Shown here: positions 15,429-22,765 of the stretch, one piece after another
How positions within the stretch are numbered: the first letter of the stretch is position 1
Layout of the letters: each line of letters starts with the position of its first letter
From: JAGMES01 sp023128035
GTDB taxonomy: Bacteria > Bacillota > Halanaerobiia > DY22613
DNA: 23,047 nt
NCBI GenBank assembly: GCA_030627905.1
Contig: DAOVRZ010000098.1
Span: forward strand, 1 to 23,047
Reading direction: 5' to 3'
Position numbers and translations under genes: made by a program
Notes under the pieces: model-generated
Told to the model about the DNA's origin: nothing
Database searches by the model: none
The model's input: the letters and a program-made list of their open reading frames with translations, nothing else

Positions 15429-16961
15429 ATGAATGAAATAAAAATCCCAAGTATAACCAGCGAAACTGAACTTTGTGATTTTTTAGATTCTTTTGAGGGT
15501 AATCTAAAAAAATTACACACAAAAATGAGCAATCATGAATTCAAACAGTTAGTAGAAAAAACTAAAATTCCTGAAATTGGAAAGTTACAAAAAGAATATG
15601 CGAGTTTAATCTCTAATCCATTTTTTAAAGAAATTATTTATAATTGGGTAGAGCAAGTTAACGATCCTACTCTTAATCGACGCCTTACACTCTGGAAAAA
15701 TCAATTAGATAATAGTCAAATTCATCTGCATCCAGAAATTTTAGAATTAACCAAAGAACTAAGTGATGAGATGATTACATATCAATACATGGTGGGAAAT
15801 GATGAAAGTGATCTTGGTACCATTAAAAATATCTTACGAACATCTCCTGATTCTTCACTTAGAAAAAAAGCCTGGTTAGGTAAAGTTGCAATCTCTGAGC
15901 ATCTTGCTCCTCGCTTGATTAAACTCATCCAATTACGAAACGACCTGGCAAAAGAACTCGGATATCCTACATATGCTGACTACTCTCTAAAGAAAATAGA
16001 TGGATTATCTCTTGAACAAGTCAGAAATATATTAACTAATTTGACTGAACAATCAAATCTAGTATATCATCAAATCCTTGAAGATGGCAAGAAAAAACTG
16101 GGATTAAATAAGATTGAACCCTGGGATTTAATGTATTTACTTGAGGAAATGGGTGAAATCAATTCGACCCTTTTCCCTAAAACAGATATTGAAAATGATC
16201 TTAAGAAATGGGCTTTAACTCATGGAACGAATCTAGAAAATTTGGGGATTGAAATGGTATGTACTGATATTCCCTATAATGGTCTTTGCATGACTTTAGG
16301 TGAAAATAAAATTAAAATTTTAACAAATCCTTCTGATGGACACAACTCTTATCGAACCATGTTTCATGAAATGGGTCATGCTCTTCATAGTGCATTTATC
16401 TCTCAGAAATCTTTAATCTTCAGAAATGATTCAGGTATATTTAATGAAGGAATGGCAGAAGTTTTAGCCTATGTAACACGCCATCCTGAATGGCTAAAAG
16501 AGCGTGGTTTCGATTCTTCAGAAGTATTACAATTTCAAAAACGCTTAATTGCTCCTTGGTTTCACTATATTAGAGAACGAACAGCTTATTCGTTAGCAGA
16601 ATATTTGATTTATGAAAACCCTGGTCAAGATGCGGATTCAATTCTTGCTCAAATCGAACATAATATTCTTGGAATTACTTTAGACCATACCCCACGCTGG
16701 GCTGCTAGTGCATGGTATATTAAATATCCTGTCTATTGGCAAAACTATATTCTCGCTGATCTAATTGCAAGCCAGATACATGAAAAATTTAATCAAAAGT
16801 TTAGTGGATTGCACCAACAACCAGAAGCATTTAAAGAACTATGTCAAGTTTATTTTGCCCCTGGTTCTCTAATCGATTGGCAAGAAAAAATTCTAAACCA
16901 TACAGGATCTAAATTAAAAGCTGATGCTTTAGTGAAAGATCTAAATCTATATCTTAAGTGA
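15429..16961 (+). CDS. Zinc metallopeptidase of the M3/M2 type (oligopeptidase)
   Basis: 510 residues, almost entirely helical, no signal peptide, so cytosolic. The gluzincin site is complete: H313-E314-M-G-H317 in MFHEMGHALHSAF and the third ligand in NEGMAE (E344), a layout like both M3 oligopeptidases (PepF, thimet) and ACE-type M2 enzymes. LIQLRNDLAKELGYPTYADY (167-186) is the conserved helix before the active site. PepF is about 600 residues, so this is a shorter form. It would degrade short peptides. AAGGGGG stands seven bases before the ATG. The stop TGA and one base pair of the last codon belong to the edge of repeat copy 2, so the C-terminus may have been set by that insertion. Confidence 0.88.
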   Translation: MNEIKIPSITSETELCDFLDSFEGNLKKLHTKMSNHEFKQLVEKTKIPEIGKLQKEYASLISNPFFKEIIYNWVEQVNDPTLNRRLTLWKNQLDNSQIHLHPEILELTKELSDEMITYQYMVGNDESDLGTIKNILRTSPDSSLRKKAWLGKVAISEHLAPRLIKLIQLRNDLAKELGYPTYADYSLKKIDGLSLEQVRNILTNLTEQSNLVYHQILEDGKKKLGLNKIEPWDLMYLLEEMGEINSTLFPKTDIENDLKKWALTHGTNLENLGIEMVCTDIPYNGLCMTLGENKIKILTNPSDGHNSYRTMFHEMGHALHSAFISQKSLIFRNDSGIFNEGMAEVLAYVTRHPEWLKERGFDSSEVLQFQKRLIAPWFHYIRERTAYSLAEYLIYENPGQDADSILAQIEHNILGITLDHTPRWAASAWYIKYPVYWQNYILADLIASQIHEKFNQKFSGLHQQPEAFKELCQVYFAPGSLIDWQEKILNHTGSKLKADALVKDLNLYLK

Positions 16962-17075
16962 ACTCGTTCAGCTAAAGCTGAACATCGAGGCTTCAGTGGG
17001 GGATTCTACCCCCACTGAAGATTAAAAACAATTGCCCCCACTTATAGAAGTGAGGGTCATATCTAAAAAGATAAA
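16957..17075 (-). repeat. 119-bp three-hairpin element, copy 2
   Basis: Reverse orientation to the other three copies, same length and ends. It is the most divergent copy, yet hairpins 2 and 3 are perfectly paired here (GGGGG/CCCCC; GTTCAGCT/AGCTGAAC) where the others have G-U-type pairs. It begins inside the last codon of the peptidase gene and provides its TGA. Confidence 0.9.
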
Positions 17076-17109
17076 AAATCATACCGCATTTCGAACATCT
17101 CGCAAAGCC

Positions 17110-17166
17110 ATAGGGTCATGAATAATACAACGCACTTTTGTGCTTTTATATTGTTCATGACCCTAT
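17110..17166. repeat. Inverted repeat with nested hairpin after the AllH-like gene
   Basis: ATAGGGTCATGAATAAT (17110-17126) pairs with ATTGTTCATGACCCTAT (17150-17166) with one mismatch, enclosing GCAC-TTTT-GTGC. It lies immediately after the stop of the DUF2877 gene. There is no U-tract on either strand, so it may be a stabilising or REP-like hairpin rather than an intrinsic terminator. Confidence 0.75.
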
Positions 17167-17168
17167 TC

Positions 17169-18089
17169 TTAAAACGAAGCCATTTCTTGAAAAATTTCCC
17201 CTGCAGTTATCACCCCTACTAGAAAATCCGTTCTAGTAATATTTTCTCTTGTGATTAAACGCAGAGTACTCAGTATAGTACTAATTCTTTTGTTACAAAA
17301 AAGATTCTGTATAAGATCACTTGCTAACTCAAAAGGACTTCCTTTCGCTGCTTGAATAACAAACATAGCACTAGCGAAATTAGTACTTTTTTTAACCTCT
17401 TCAGAAAAAATCTTGATATCTATTTCAGGTAATTTAATAAGACTCACAGATTCGAAATATCGAAAAGTTAAGAGAAAACCAATTAAAAAGTCATCTCCAG
17501 AAGGATTCAATCCAGAACCCAATCCTACCATTTCCAATACCCCTGCCCAAAAAAGTTCTGAACTATAATTTAATCCAATTTTAATTTTTTTAAGAAGTGT
17601 AAATGTTTGTTCAAGGATGATCCTTTGATAATAATTTATAATCTGGTCATTTTTCATCTTCAGAAATTCTTCACCCTTTAAAAAAAAACCCAATCCTTTT
17701 AAATTCCCTTCTTTTAGTACCAGATTCTTAATCTGTGGTAAAAGTTTAAACATATTTTTAGGGTTTGAAATCTCTATCCATTTATTACTCCAAATCTGAG
17801 TATTGTTAAGAGAAATTCGTATAGAATCATTCAATATAATTCTATTTTTATCTGCGATAATCTGAGCATTCACAACTACTCCCCATTGGGTCATATCTTC
17901 TACAGTTGATGGTACTAATATAACAAAGGGTCCATTACCAACTTTTGGCTTACAAATGGTGTAAAGCATATTTTCAGACTCAATTTTAATCTCTGTTGGA
18001 AGTACAGAGTAAATTCGACCTATATATTCTTTCCTTATGAGTTTAGCATACAATAGATCTCCAATGCTTTTGGCAATAAATTCTTTCAT
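17169..18089 (-). CDS. DUF2877 / AllH-like protein
   Basis: 306 residues from the second ATG (18089), six bases after AAGGG; the first ATG (18095) abuts that site. The family signature GLGSGLNPSGDDFLIGFL is present at about 190-207, and RITRTDFLVGV-like sequence near the C-terminus also fits. DUF2877 includes AllH, one of three proteins reported for oxamate carbamoyltransferase in allantoin degradation; no allantoin or purine genes are nearby, so the substrate here is open. It is a single gene bounded by a 57-bp hairpin downstream and repeat copy 3 about 20 bases upstream. The lysine/isoleucine-rich composition follows the AT-rich genome. Confidence 0.75.
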   Translation of the reverse strand: MKEFIAKSIGDLLYAKLIRKEYIGRIYSVLPTEIKIESENMLYTICKPKVGNGPFVILVPSTVEDMTQWGVVVNAQIIADKNRIILNDSIRISLNNTQIWSNKWIEISNPKNMFKLLPQIKNLVLKEGNLKGLGFFLKGEEFLKMKNDQIINYYQRIILEQTFTLLKKIKIGLNYSSELFWAGVLEMVGLGSGLNPSGDDFLIGFLLTFRYFESVSLIKLPEIDIKIFSEEVKKSTNFASAMFVIQAAKGSPFELASDLIQNLFCNKRISTILSTLRLITRENITRTDFLVGVITAGEIFQEMASF

Positions 18090-18110
18090 AGTCATCCCTT
18101 CACTGTTTAT

Positions 18111-18229
18111 TTTATCTTTTAAGTTAAGACTCCCACTTCTATAAGTAGTGGGAATTGTTTTTAATCTTCAGTGGGGGTAGAATCCCCTACTGAAGCCCCG
18201 ATGTTCAGCTTTAGCTGGACGAGTTCACT
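18111..18229 (+). repeat. 119-bp three-hairpin element, copy 3
   Basis: Same ends and length as copy 1. It differs by single bases, mostly at paired positions (hairpin 1 is CTCCCACTT.../...AAGTAGTGGG). It lies between the start of the DUF2877 gene and the end of the oadB-like gene, where it may also carry the DUF2877 promoter or separate the units. Confidence 0.9.
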
Positions 18230-18295
18230 TACCCCTAAAGCTATCTTTTACATTTTTAAGAGCGTCTTATTAACTTAAAAAGGTATTAATAAATA

Positions 18296-18366
18296 AATAC
18301 GCCACTTAAAGAAATTTTCCTACCTTACTGAAGTCTTAAATAAGAAAATTCTTTAAATAGCGTATT
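18296..18366. repeat. Imperfect inverted repeat downstream of the oadB-like gene
   Basis: AATACGC...TTAAAGAAATTTTC (18296-18319) pairs with GAAAATTCTTTAA...GCGTATT (18344-18366) around a 24-base loop, shortly after the oadB-like stop. It is probably the 3' hairpin of that transcript; a clear U-tract is missing. Confidence 0.6.
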
Positions 18367-18388
18367 TGAACACTCGATATTTAGATAT

Positions 18389-19519
18389 TTATCCTAGCAC
18401 AGAAAGCATTACACCTGCTGCAACAGCAGAACCAATTACGCCAGCTACATTTGGTCCCATAGCATGCATCAATAGGAAATTTCTTGGATTCTCTTCTAAA
18501 CCTACAGTTTGCACAACCCGAGCAGCCATCGGCACTGCAGAAACACCTGCGGCACCTATAAGTGGATTTACTTCACCACCACTAAACCGATACATAATCT
18601 TTCCAAATAAAACTCCTACAGCCGTTCCAAAAGCAAATGCTACAAGCCCAAGACATATAATTCCAACAGTCTGTAAATTCAGAAAATCCTTTGCGCTAGC
18701 TGTTGCTCCCACTGTGACACCCAAAAATATAGTTACAATATTTGTCAACTCATTTTGAGCTGTCTTTGATATTCTTTCAACAACTCCTGATTCCCTAAAC
18801 AAATTCCCCAGCATTAAACTTCCTATTAAAGGCACTGCAGAAGGTAATGTTAAACCAACTAATATAGTTACTACAATCGGGAATAAAATCTTTTCTTTTT
18901 TAGATACAGGTCTTAGTGTTTTCATTACAACTTTTCGTTCTTCTGGAGTAGTCAAAAATCTCATAATAGGTGGTTGAATAATTGGAACCAATGCCATATA
19001 AGAATAAGCAGCAACTGCAATTGGTCCTAATAAATGCGGTGCTAATCTTGCAGTTAAGAAAATTGCGGTAGGGCCATCTGCACCACCGATTATTCCAATT
19101 GCTCCAGATTCAGCTGGAGAAAATCCCAAAATCAAGGCTCCAATAAATGTCATAAAAATACCAAACTGAGCTGCTGCGCCCAAAATCAATGTTTTAGGAT
19201 TTGCGATTAATGGTCCAAAATCAGTCATCGCACCAACTCCTAAAAATATAAGTGGCGGATAAACTCCTAACTTAACACCTTTATAAAGATAATATAAAAG
19301 TCCACCTACACTGTTATCGCCAGGTGCATCCATAATGCCGGACAGAGGTAAGTTAGTCAATAACATTCCAAAGGCAATAGGCAAAAGTAATAAGGGCTCA
19401 TATTCCTTTTTAATAGCAAGATATAACAATAAGCAAGAAATTAAAATCATTCCAATCTGGCCCCCTGTTAGATTAGCATACCCTGTCGATTTAATAAAAT
19501 CTAATAAACTATGTAACAT
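18389..19519 (-). CDS. Na+-translocating decarboxylase beta subunit (OadB/GcdB/MmdB family)
   Basis: 376 residues, the usual length, with about nine membrane segments. This is the membrane subunit that couples decarboxylation of a carboxybiotin carrier to Na+ export. The central motif GGADGPTAIF has D148, matching the essential Asp of Klebsiella OadB, and GNLFRESGVVERIS and GAAGVSAVPMAARVVQ are family blocks. No alpha, gamma or biotin-carrier subunit is adjacent, so the partner decarboxylase (oxaloacetate, methylmalonyl-CoA or glutaconyl-CoA type) cannot be read from the window. The preceding hutP gene and structured leader suggest control by histidine, which would favour a glutaconyl-CoA (glutamate fermentation) partner; this is inference. 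The ribosome site GGGGGG is seven bases before ATG. Confidence 0.92.
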   Translation of the reverse strand: MLHSLLDFIKSTGYANLTGGQIGMILISCLLLYLAIKKEYEPLLLLPIAFGMLLTNLPLSGIMDAPGDNSVGGLLYYLYKGVKLGVYPPLIFLGVGAMTDFGPLIANPKTLILGAAAQFGIFMTFIGALILGFSPAESGAIGIIGGADGPTAIFLTARLAPHLLGPIAVAAYSYMALVPIIQPPIMRFLTTPEERKVVMKTLRPVSKKEKILFPIVVTILVGLTLPSAVPLIGSLMLGNLFRESGVVERISKTAQNELTNIVTIFLGVTVGATASAKDFLNLQTVGIICLGLVAFAFGTAVGVLFGKIMYRFSGGEVNPLIGAAGVSAVPMAARVVQTVGLEENPRNFLLMHAMGPNVAGVIGSAVAAGVMLSVLG

Positions 19520-19572
19520 TTCAACGCCCCCCTAAAAATAAAGAATAATTAAACTTAAGTTAACTTTAATCC

Positions 19573-19611
19573 CTATCTTCTCTTGCTGAAACTGACAGGT
19601 ATAAGCTTAAT
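19573..19611 (-). other. Orphan strong ribosome site with a 12-codon reading frame
   Basis: After the terminator, the minus strand carries GAGGAGGTGA, the strongest Shine-Dalgarno in this leader, but no ATG follows. Eight bases on, an ATT opens a frame of 12 codons (I/M-KLIPVSFSKRR) ending in TAG. An alternative is GTG inside the ribosome site giving only four codons. This could be a leader peptide with a rare ATT start, or the scar of a lost small upstream gene such as a gamma or carrier subunit. Confidence 0.3.
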
Positions 19612-19673
19612 CTTGATTCACCTCCTCTAATTTTGAGATTTTTATTCTTTTTTGTTATTTATTTACTGACATT

Positions 19674-19717
19674 AAAAAACCTTAATTACTCTGCTAATTT
19701 AGCAAAATTAATTAAGG
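19674..19717 (-). terminator. Intrinsic terminator in the hutP-oadB leader
   Basis: Minus strand: CCTTAATTA pairs with TAATTAAGG (9 bp), with a nested TGCTA-AAT-TAGCA hairpin, then six T residues. It stands 160 bases after hutP and 155 bases before the oadB-like start, so it would stop transcription before the pump gene unless antitermination occurs. A TAAGGC (minus strand, 19767-19762) can pair with GCCTTA at the 5' arm of this stem and would compete with it. Confidence 0.85.
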
Positions 19718-19833
19718 CTTCACTTACTCACATAATCACTGAAGGATAAGGTTCATCCTTTGCCTTATATATAATAACACTTTTCCTAACCCATCACTTA
19801 GTCACATAATCACTCATCACTTTTAGGTTAGAA
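19718..19833 (-). promoter_or_regulatory. Candidate HutP-responsive antitermination leader with two direct repeats
   Basis: Two 21-nt copies (19814-19794 and 19740-19720, minus strand) differ at one base. Each reads A-GTGA-TTAT-GTGA-(C/G)TAA-GTGA, so GUGA tetrads recur every 8 nt. The first copy sits in the loop of an 8-bp stem (TTCTAACC/GGTTAGGA, 19833-19784). The second lies in a CTTCA/TGAAG hairpin (19744-19718) that abuts the terminator. A small AAGGAT/ATCCTT hairpin lies between them. HutP family members bind regularly spaced triplets in RNA as a ring; the motif here differs from the NAG triplets known in Bacillus, so the assignment is inference. Confidence 0.6.
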
Positions 19834-19878
19834 TTAATTTTTTTACTAGTCTGCTTTGTACATTTATGAATTCTTGAT

Positions 19879-20307
19879 TTAAAGATGCATAATTCCTAAT
19901 CCAGCGCGCTCATGATTTGAGAGAACATGAATAGCAGATTCACCGTACATTGATACTGCAACCCACTCTGAATCAATAACAATGGCAATCTTCATTACTA
20001 TACTTGCCTGTGTTGGTAAATCAAACATCATACCTTTTCCTGCTTCTAGAGTAGCATGAATAAGTGGATGAATATGACTTCCTTTTTTTTCCATTATACC
20101 TGCACTAAGAGCTGCACTAACAACAGATTTTATTACGCGATCTTTAATATTTCCTAAAATTCCTCCTATTTCTGTTACAACTGTATCAAATCCATAACAT
20201 TTTTTTAAAAGAGTTTTAATTTCTGCTTCTTCTTGTCGGCTAGAAGAGAGAGCTAAAAGCATAGCTGCTTTTCCAATTTTAATATTAGTATCACTAAAAT
20301 AATCCAT
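19879..20307 (-). CDS. hutP: HutP-family histidine-dependent RNA-binding antiterminator
   Basis: 142 residues from the ATG at 20307; a TTG at 20334 would add nine residues, but its Shine-Dalgarno (AAGGAG) is about 15 bases away, so the start is uncertain. HutP binds L-histidine and Mg2+, then RNA, as a hexamer and blocks a terminator. Matching blocks: KIGKAAMLLALSSSRQEE at the N-terminus; HPLIHATLEA (H80, H84), equivalent to the metal-binding H73/H77 of Bacillus HutP; EWVAVSMYGESAIHV; and NHERAGLGIMHL with H132 equivalent to H138. All metal-ligand histidines are kept, so it should be active. No hut catabolic gene follows; the downstream gene is a Na+-pump subunit behind a terminator. Confidence 0.88.
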   Translation of the reverse strand: MDYFSDTNIKIGKAAMLLALSSSRQEEAEIKTLLKKCYGFDTVVTEIGGILGNIKDRVIKSVVSAALSAGIMEKKGSHIHPLIHATLEAGKGMMFDLPTQASIVMKIAIVIDSEWVAVSMYGESAIHVLSNHERAGLGIMHL

Positions 20308-20359
20308 TACTGTACCAATCCTCTCTCTGTTCAATCAATTTAAGTTCAACTCCTTACTA

Positions 20360-20388
20360 ATTATAAAACAAAATTGGATGAATATCAA
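20360..20388 (-). promoter_or_regulatory. Sigma-A promoter of hutP
   Basis: Minus strand: TTGATA (20388-20383), 17-base spacer, perfect TATAAT (20365-20360). It lies 50 bases upstream of the preferred hutP start and precedes the whole hutP-leader-oadB unit. Confidence 0.8.
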
Positions 20389-20466
20389 GAAATATCATTT
20401 TTTTTTTACAATTTTTTTATTCTCTTTTTGTTAACTTTATCTAAATCACCCAAAGTAAATTCCTGC

Positions 20467-20585
20467 TTTATCTTTTGAGTTAAGACCCCCACTTCTATAA
20501 GTAGTGGGAATTGTTTTTAATCTTCAGTGGGGGTAGAATCCTCTACTGAAGCCCCAATGTTCAGCTTTAGCTGGACGAGTTCACT
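20467..20585 (+). repeat. 119-bp three-hairpin element, copy 4
   Basis: Nearly identical to copies 1 and 3, with the same ends and length. Hairpin 2 carries one extra G-T pair (GGGGG opposite CCTCT). It lies between the hutP promoter and the 3' end of the diguanylate cyclase gene, 40 bases after that gene's stop. Confidence 0.9.
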
Positions 20586-20625
20586 GAAACAAGGGAATTA
20601 TGTTTTTTAAAATATTTCAAAAGCC

Positions 20626-22371
20626 TTACAAATCGCCTGATCTTTTTTGTGAATACATCCACTCATCTGCTTGTTGCAAAATTTCTTTAATCGACAAATC
20701 ACCCTCTGAATTCCAATGAGCTGCACCAATACTAACTGAAATATCTTTTGGAATATACTTTTCAGTAAGAAACCATTTTTCACAACTAGAATATATCCTA
20801 TCTATAATAAATTCTATATTGGCTTGTATTTGAAAGCCATTTATCTCTGTCATCATAACCAAAAATTCATCTCCACCATATCTGACCACATAATCAGAGT
20901 CTCTAACACTATCTTTGATAAGAGACCCTATTTTTTTTAAAGTTTCATCACCTTTTAAATGCCCTAAAGAATCATTAACTAATTTAAAATTATCAATATC
21001 AATCATCAAAAAAGTTAATCCATACTTATAACGTCGAGCTTTTTTTACTTCTTTCTCTAGAATCTGATTAAAATGATGACGATTAATTAATCCTGTTAAA
21101 GCATCATGATTTGCTTGATAATAAAGCTCTTTAGTAAGCATTATCCTTTTGATTACCCCTTCTGTATGACCAATTAACAATTCTACTAAACGAATATCTT
21201 CTTCTGAATACGCATCAATTTCACTTGAAATAGCTTGAAATACTCCAAAATCACCAATTGGAACACTAATTACTGAGTGAAAACCCTTTCCCAAAGAAAG
21301 TGCTCTAGAATTTTGCTTTATGTCACCAAGATACTGAGTCTCTTTACTTTCAAAGGTTAACCCCACAATTCCTTCACCTTTTGCTAAAATTGGAAATTCA
21401 TTGAGTGCCAAATCCCCAATAGAAACCAGCGGCACCATCTTTTCTCCTTGTGCTTTTACAATAATACAAGTATCTAATTTTAATATATTTGCAGCCGCTT
21501 CAATGGTCACATGACAAAGTTTTGTTTCATCTTCAGCAGCATCCATTTTATGTACCACCTGATGTAGTTTTTCCAATTTTCGTCCTGTTTCTTGCATCTT
21601 TTTCAACGCTACTTTTAATTGAGTAATATCTTGATAAATTAAGAAAACCCCAGTTTGGTCCTGATCTTGAATTATTGGAGCAGCATGAATTAATATCTCT
21701 AAAAGATCACCTTTTTTTGTTTTGCGAATTCCTTCCTCTCTAATAACTTTTTTATTCAATGCCAAGTCAGTCAATCTCTTACCGTCTTTTATATATTTTT
21801 CTGGAACAATCAATCCATCTATATTTTGACTTATAATCTCTTCCATTGAATATCCAAATAATTCAATGAAAAAGTTATTTACATCCTCAATTTGCCCTTC
21901 TTTATTAAGTATAACTACTCCTACTGGAACATGATTAAATATTGTATGAAACGAACTTTTAAAATTCCTTAGCTCTTGATTGATTTTAACATTTTTTTCA
22001 TGATGATCATCACATACAAAACAATAAATTTTACTCTCATTTACACGAACAAGGTTACATTGATATATAGAACTATTCTCAGAAAAAATTGTACTAATAA
22101 AGAAATGATTATCTTTATTTTCTTTCCAAAATTTATTTATTTCTTTCCAAAAGTGATCTTTGAAATTTAAGGATATAGAATATAAATCTTCACAATCATT
22201 GATATATGGATTTATTAATTCAATAGCTTTTACATTTATACCTCTTAATAAAAATTTATTAGAGTCTTCATCTCTATGAAAATTTAAAAAACTAATAGGA
22301 AGAATGGAGTATTCCTTTGGAATCTCACCAAACTGTTTTACTTTCCAAAATTCTTTTCTACTAATAGGCAT
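20626..22371 (-). CDS. Diguanylate cyclase with PAS and GAF sensor domains
   Basis: 581 residues, no membrane segment. Order: an unrecognised N-terminal region (1-135; SNKFLLRGINVKAIELINPY is PAS-like), PAS (about 140-255: VPVGVVILNKEGQIEDVN, LFGYSMEEII), a short helix, GAF (about 275-410: GEGIVGLTFESKE, SVISVPIG), and GGDEF (about 420-581). The catalytic GGDEF is intact (499-503), with the inhibitory I-site R490-x-x-D493 five residues before it. DIDNFKLVND, HDALTGLINR and SIGAA are conserved. It should make cyclic di-GMP from two GTP with product feedback. Transcribed alone from an unresolved promoter; GAAGGAGGG precedes the ATG. Confidence 0.93.
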   Translation of the reverse strand: MPISRKEFWKVKQFGEIPKEYSILPISFLNFHRDEDSNKFLLRGINVKAIELINPYINDCEDLYSISLNFKDHFWKEINKFWKENKDNHFFISTIFSENSSIYQCNLVRVNESKIYCFVCDDHHEKNVKINQELRNFKSSFHTIFNHVPVGVVILNKEGQIEDVNNFFIELFGYSMEEIISQNIDGLIVPEKYIKDGKRLTDLALNKKVIREEGIRKTKKGDLLEILIHAAPIIQDQDQTGVFLIYQDITQLKVALKKMQETGRKLEKLHQVVHKMDAAEDETKLCHVTIEAAANILKLDTCIIVKAQGEKMVPLVSIGDLALNEFPILAKGEGIVGLTFESKETQYLGDIKQNSRALSLGKGFHSVISVPIGDFGVFQAISSEIDAYSEEDIRLVELLIGHTEGVIKRIMLTKELYYQANHDALTGLINRHHFNQILEKEVKKARRYKYGLTFLMIDIDNFKLVNDSLGHLKGDETLKKIGSLIKDSVRDSDYVVRYGGDEFLVMMTEINGFQIQANIEFIIDRIYSSCEKWFLTEKYIPKDISVSIGAAHWNSEGDLSIKEILQQADEWMYSQKRSGDL

Positions 22372-22558
22372 AGTACACTCCCTCCTTCTATCTATCTTTA
22401 CTTTATTAAAACAAATTTAAGGCTTTTATTGAAAATTCGATAACTGTTTTGATTTTTCCTGCAACGTATCAAAAAATATCCATATTTTTAGATTTAAATT
22501 TTAAAATAATTGGACAGCTAAAATAAGCCCTCTAATTTTAATCAATATTATTTTATTT
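22372..22558. other. AT-rich gap upstream of the diguanylate cyclase gene
   Basis: It should hold that gene's promoter, but no clear -35/-10 pair could be chosen. No ORF or repeat is visible. Confidence 0.4.
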
Positions 22559-22765
22559 CTATCTTAATATGTATGTAACATTAATGGTAGCCACATGTTT
22601 AATAGTGTAATATACAGAACAATACTTCTTCGCTAATTCTATCGCTTTTTCAACTTTTTTTGTAACAATTCAACTAATTATAGCATCTTTCGCCAAAGAG
22701 TCTTTAATACCTCTTTTAAGAATGACTTTTGCAAAGAAGACCATTATATCTATGACTCTTGCCAT
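22559..22765 (-). pseudogene. Remnant of an OsmC-like protein
   Basis: The minus strand reads the C-terminal OsmC signature VEKAIELAKKYCSVYYTIKH with the peroxidatic-type Cys. An in-frame TGA (22672-22670) separates it from about 31 upstream codons, and the N-terminal two thirds of an OsmC protein (about 140 residues) is missing. The last codons end at TAG 22561-22559. Assignment rests on about 37 residues; it is clearly non-functional. Confidence 0.5.

Noticed and set aside
17110..17166. Intrinsic terminator for the AllH-like gene
   Set aside because: A strong hairpin, but no U-tract follows on either strand; listed as an inverted repeat instead.
18366..18758. 130-codon plus-strand open frame
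   Set aside because: It is the complement of the well-supported oadB-like gene, has low-complexity Ala/Pro/Thr content and no ribosome site.
14774..20585. CRISPR array or riboswitch explanation for the four repeats
   Set aside because: Copies are 119 bp, more than 1 kb apart and in both orientations, with genes between them, so not CRISPR. They occur near unrelated genes at both 5' and 3' ends and do not show a known riboswitch core.
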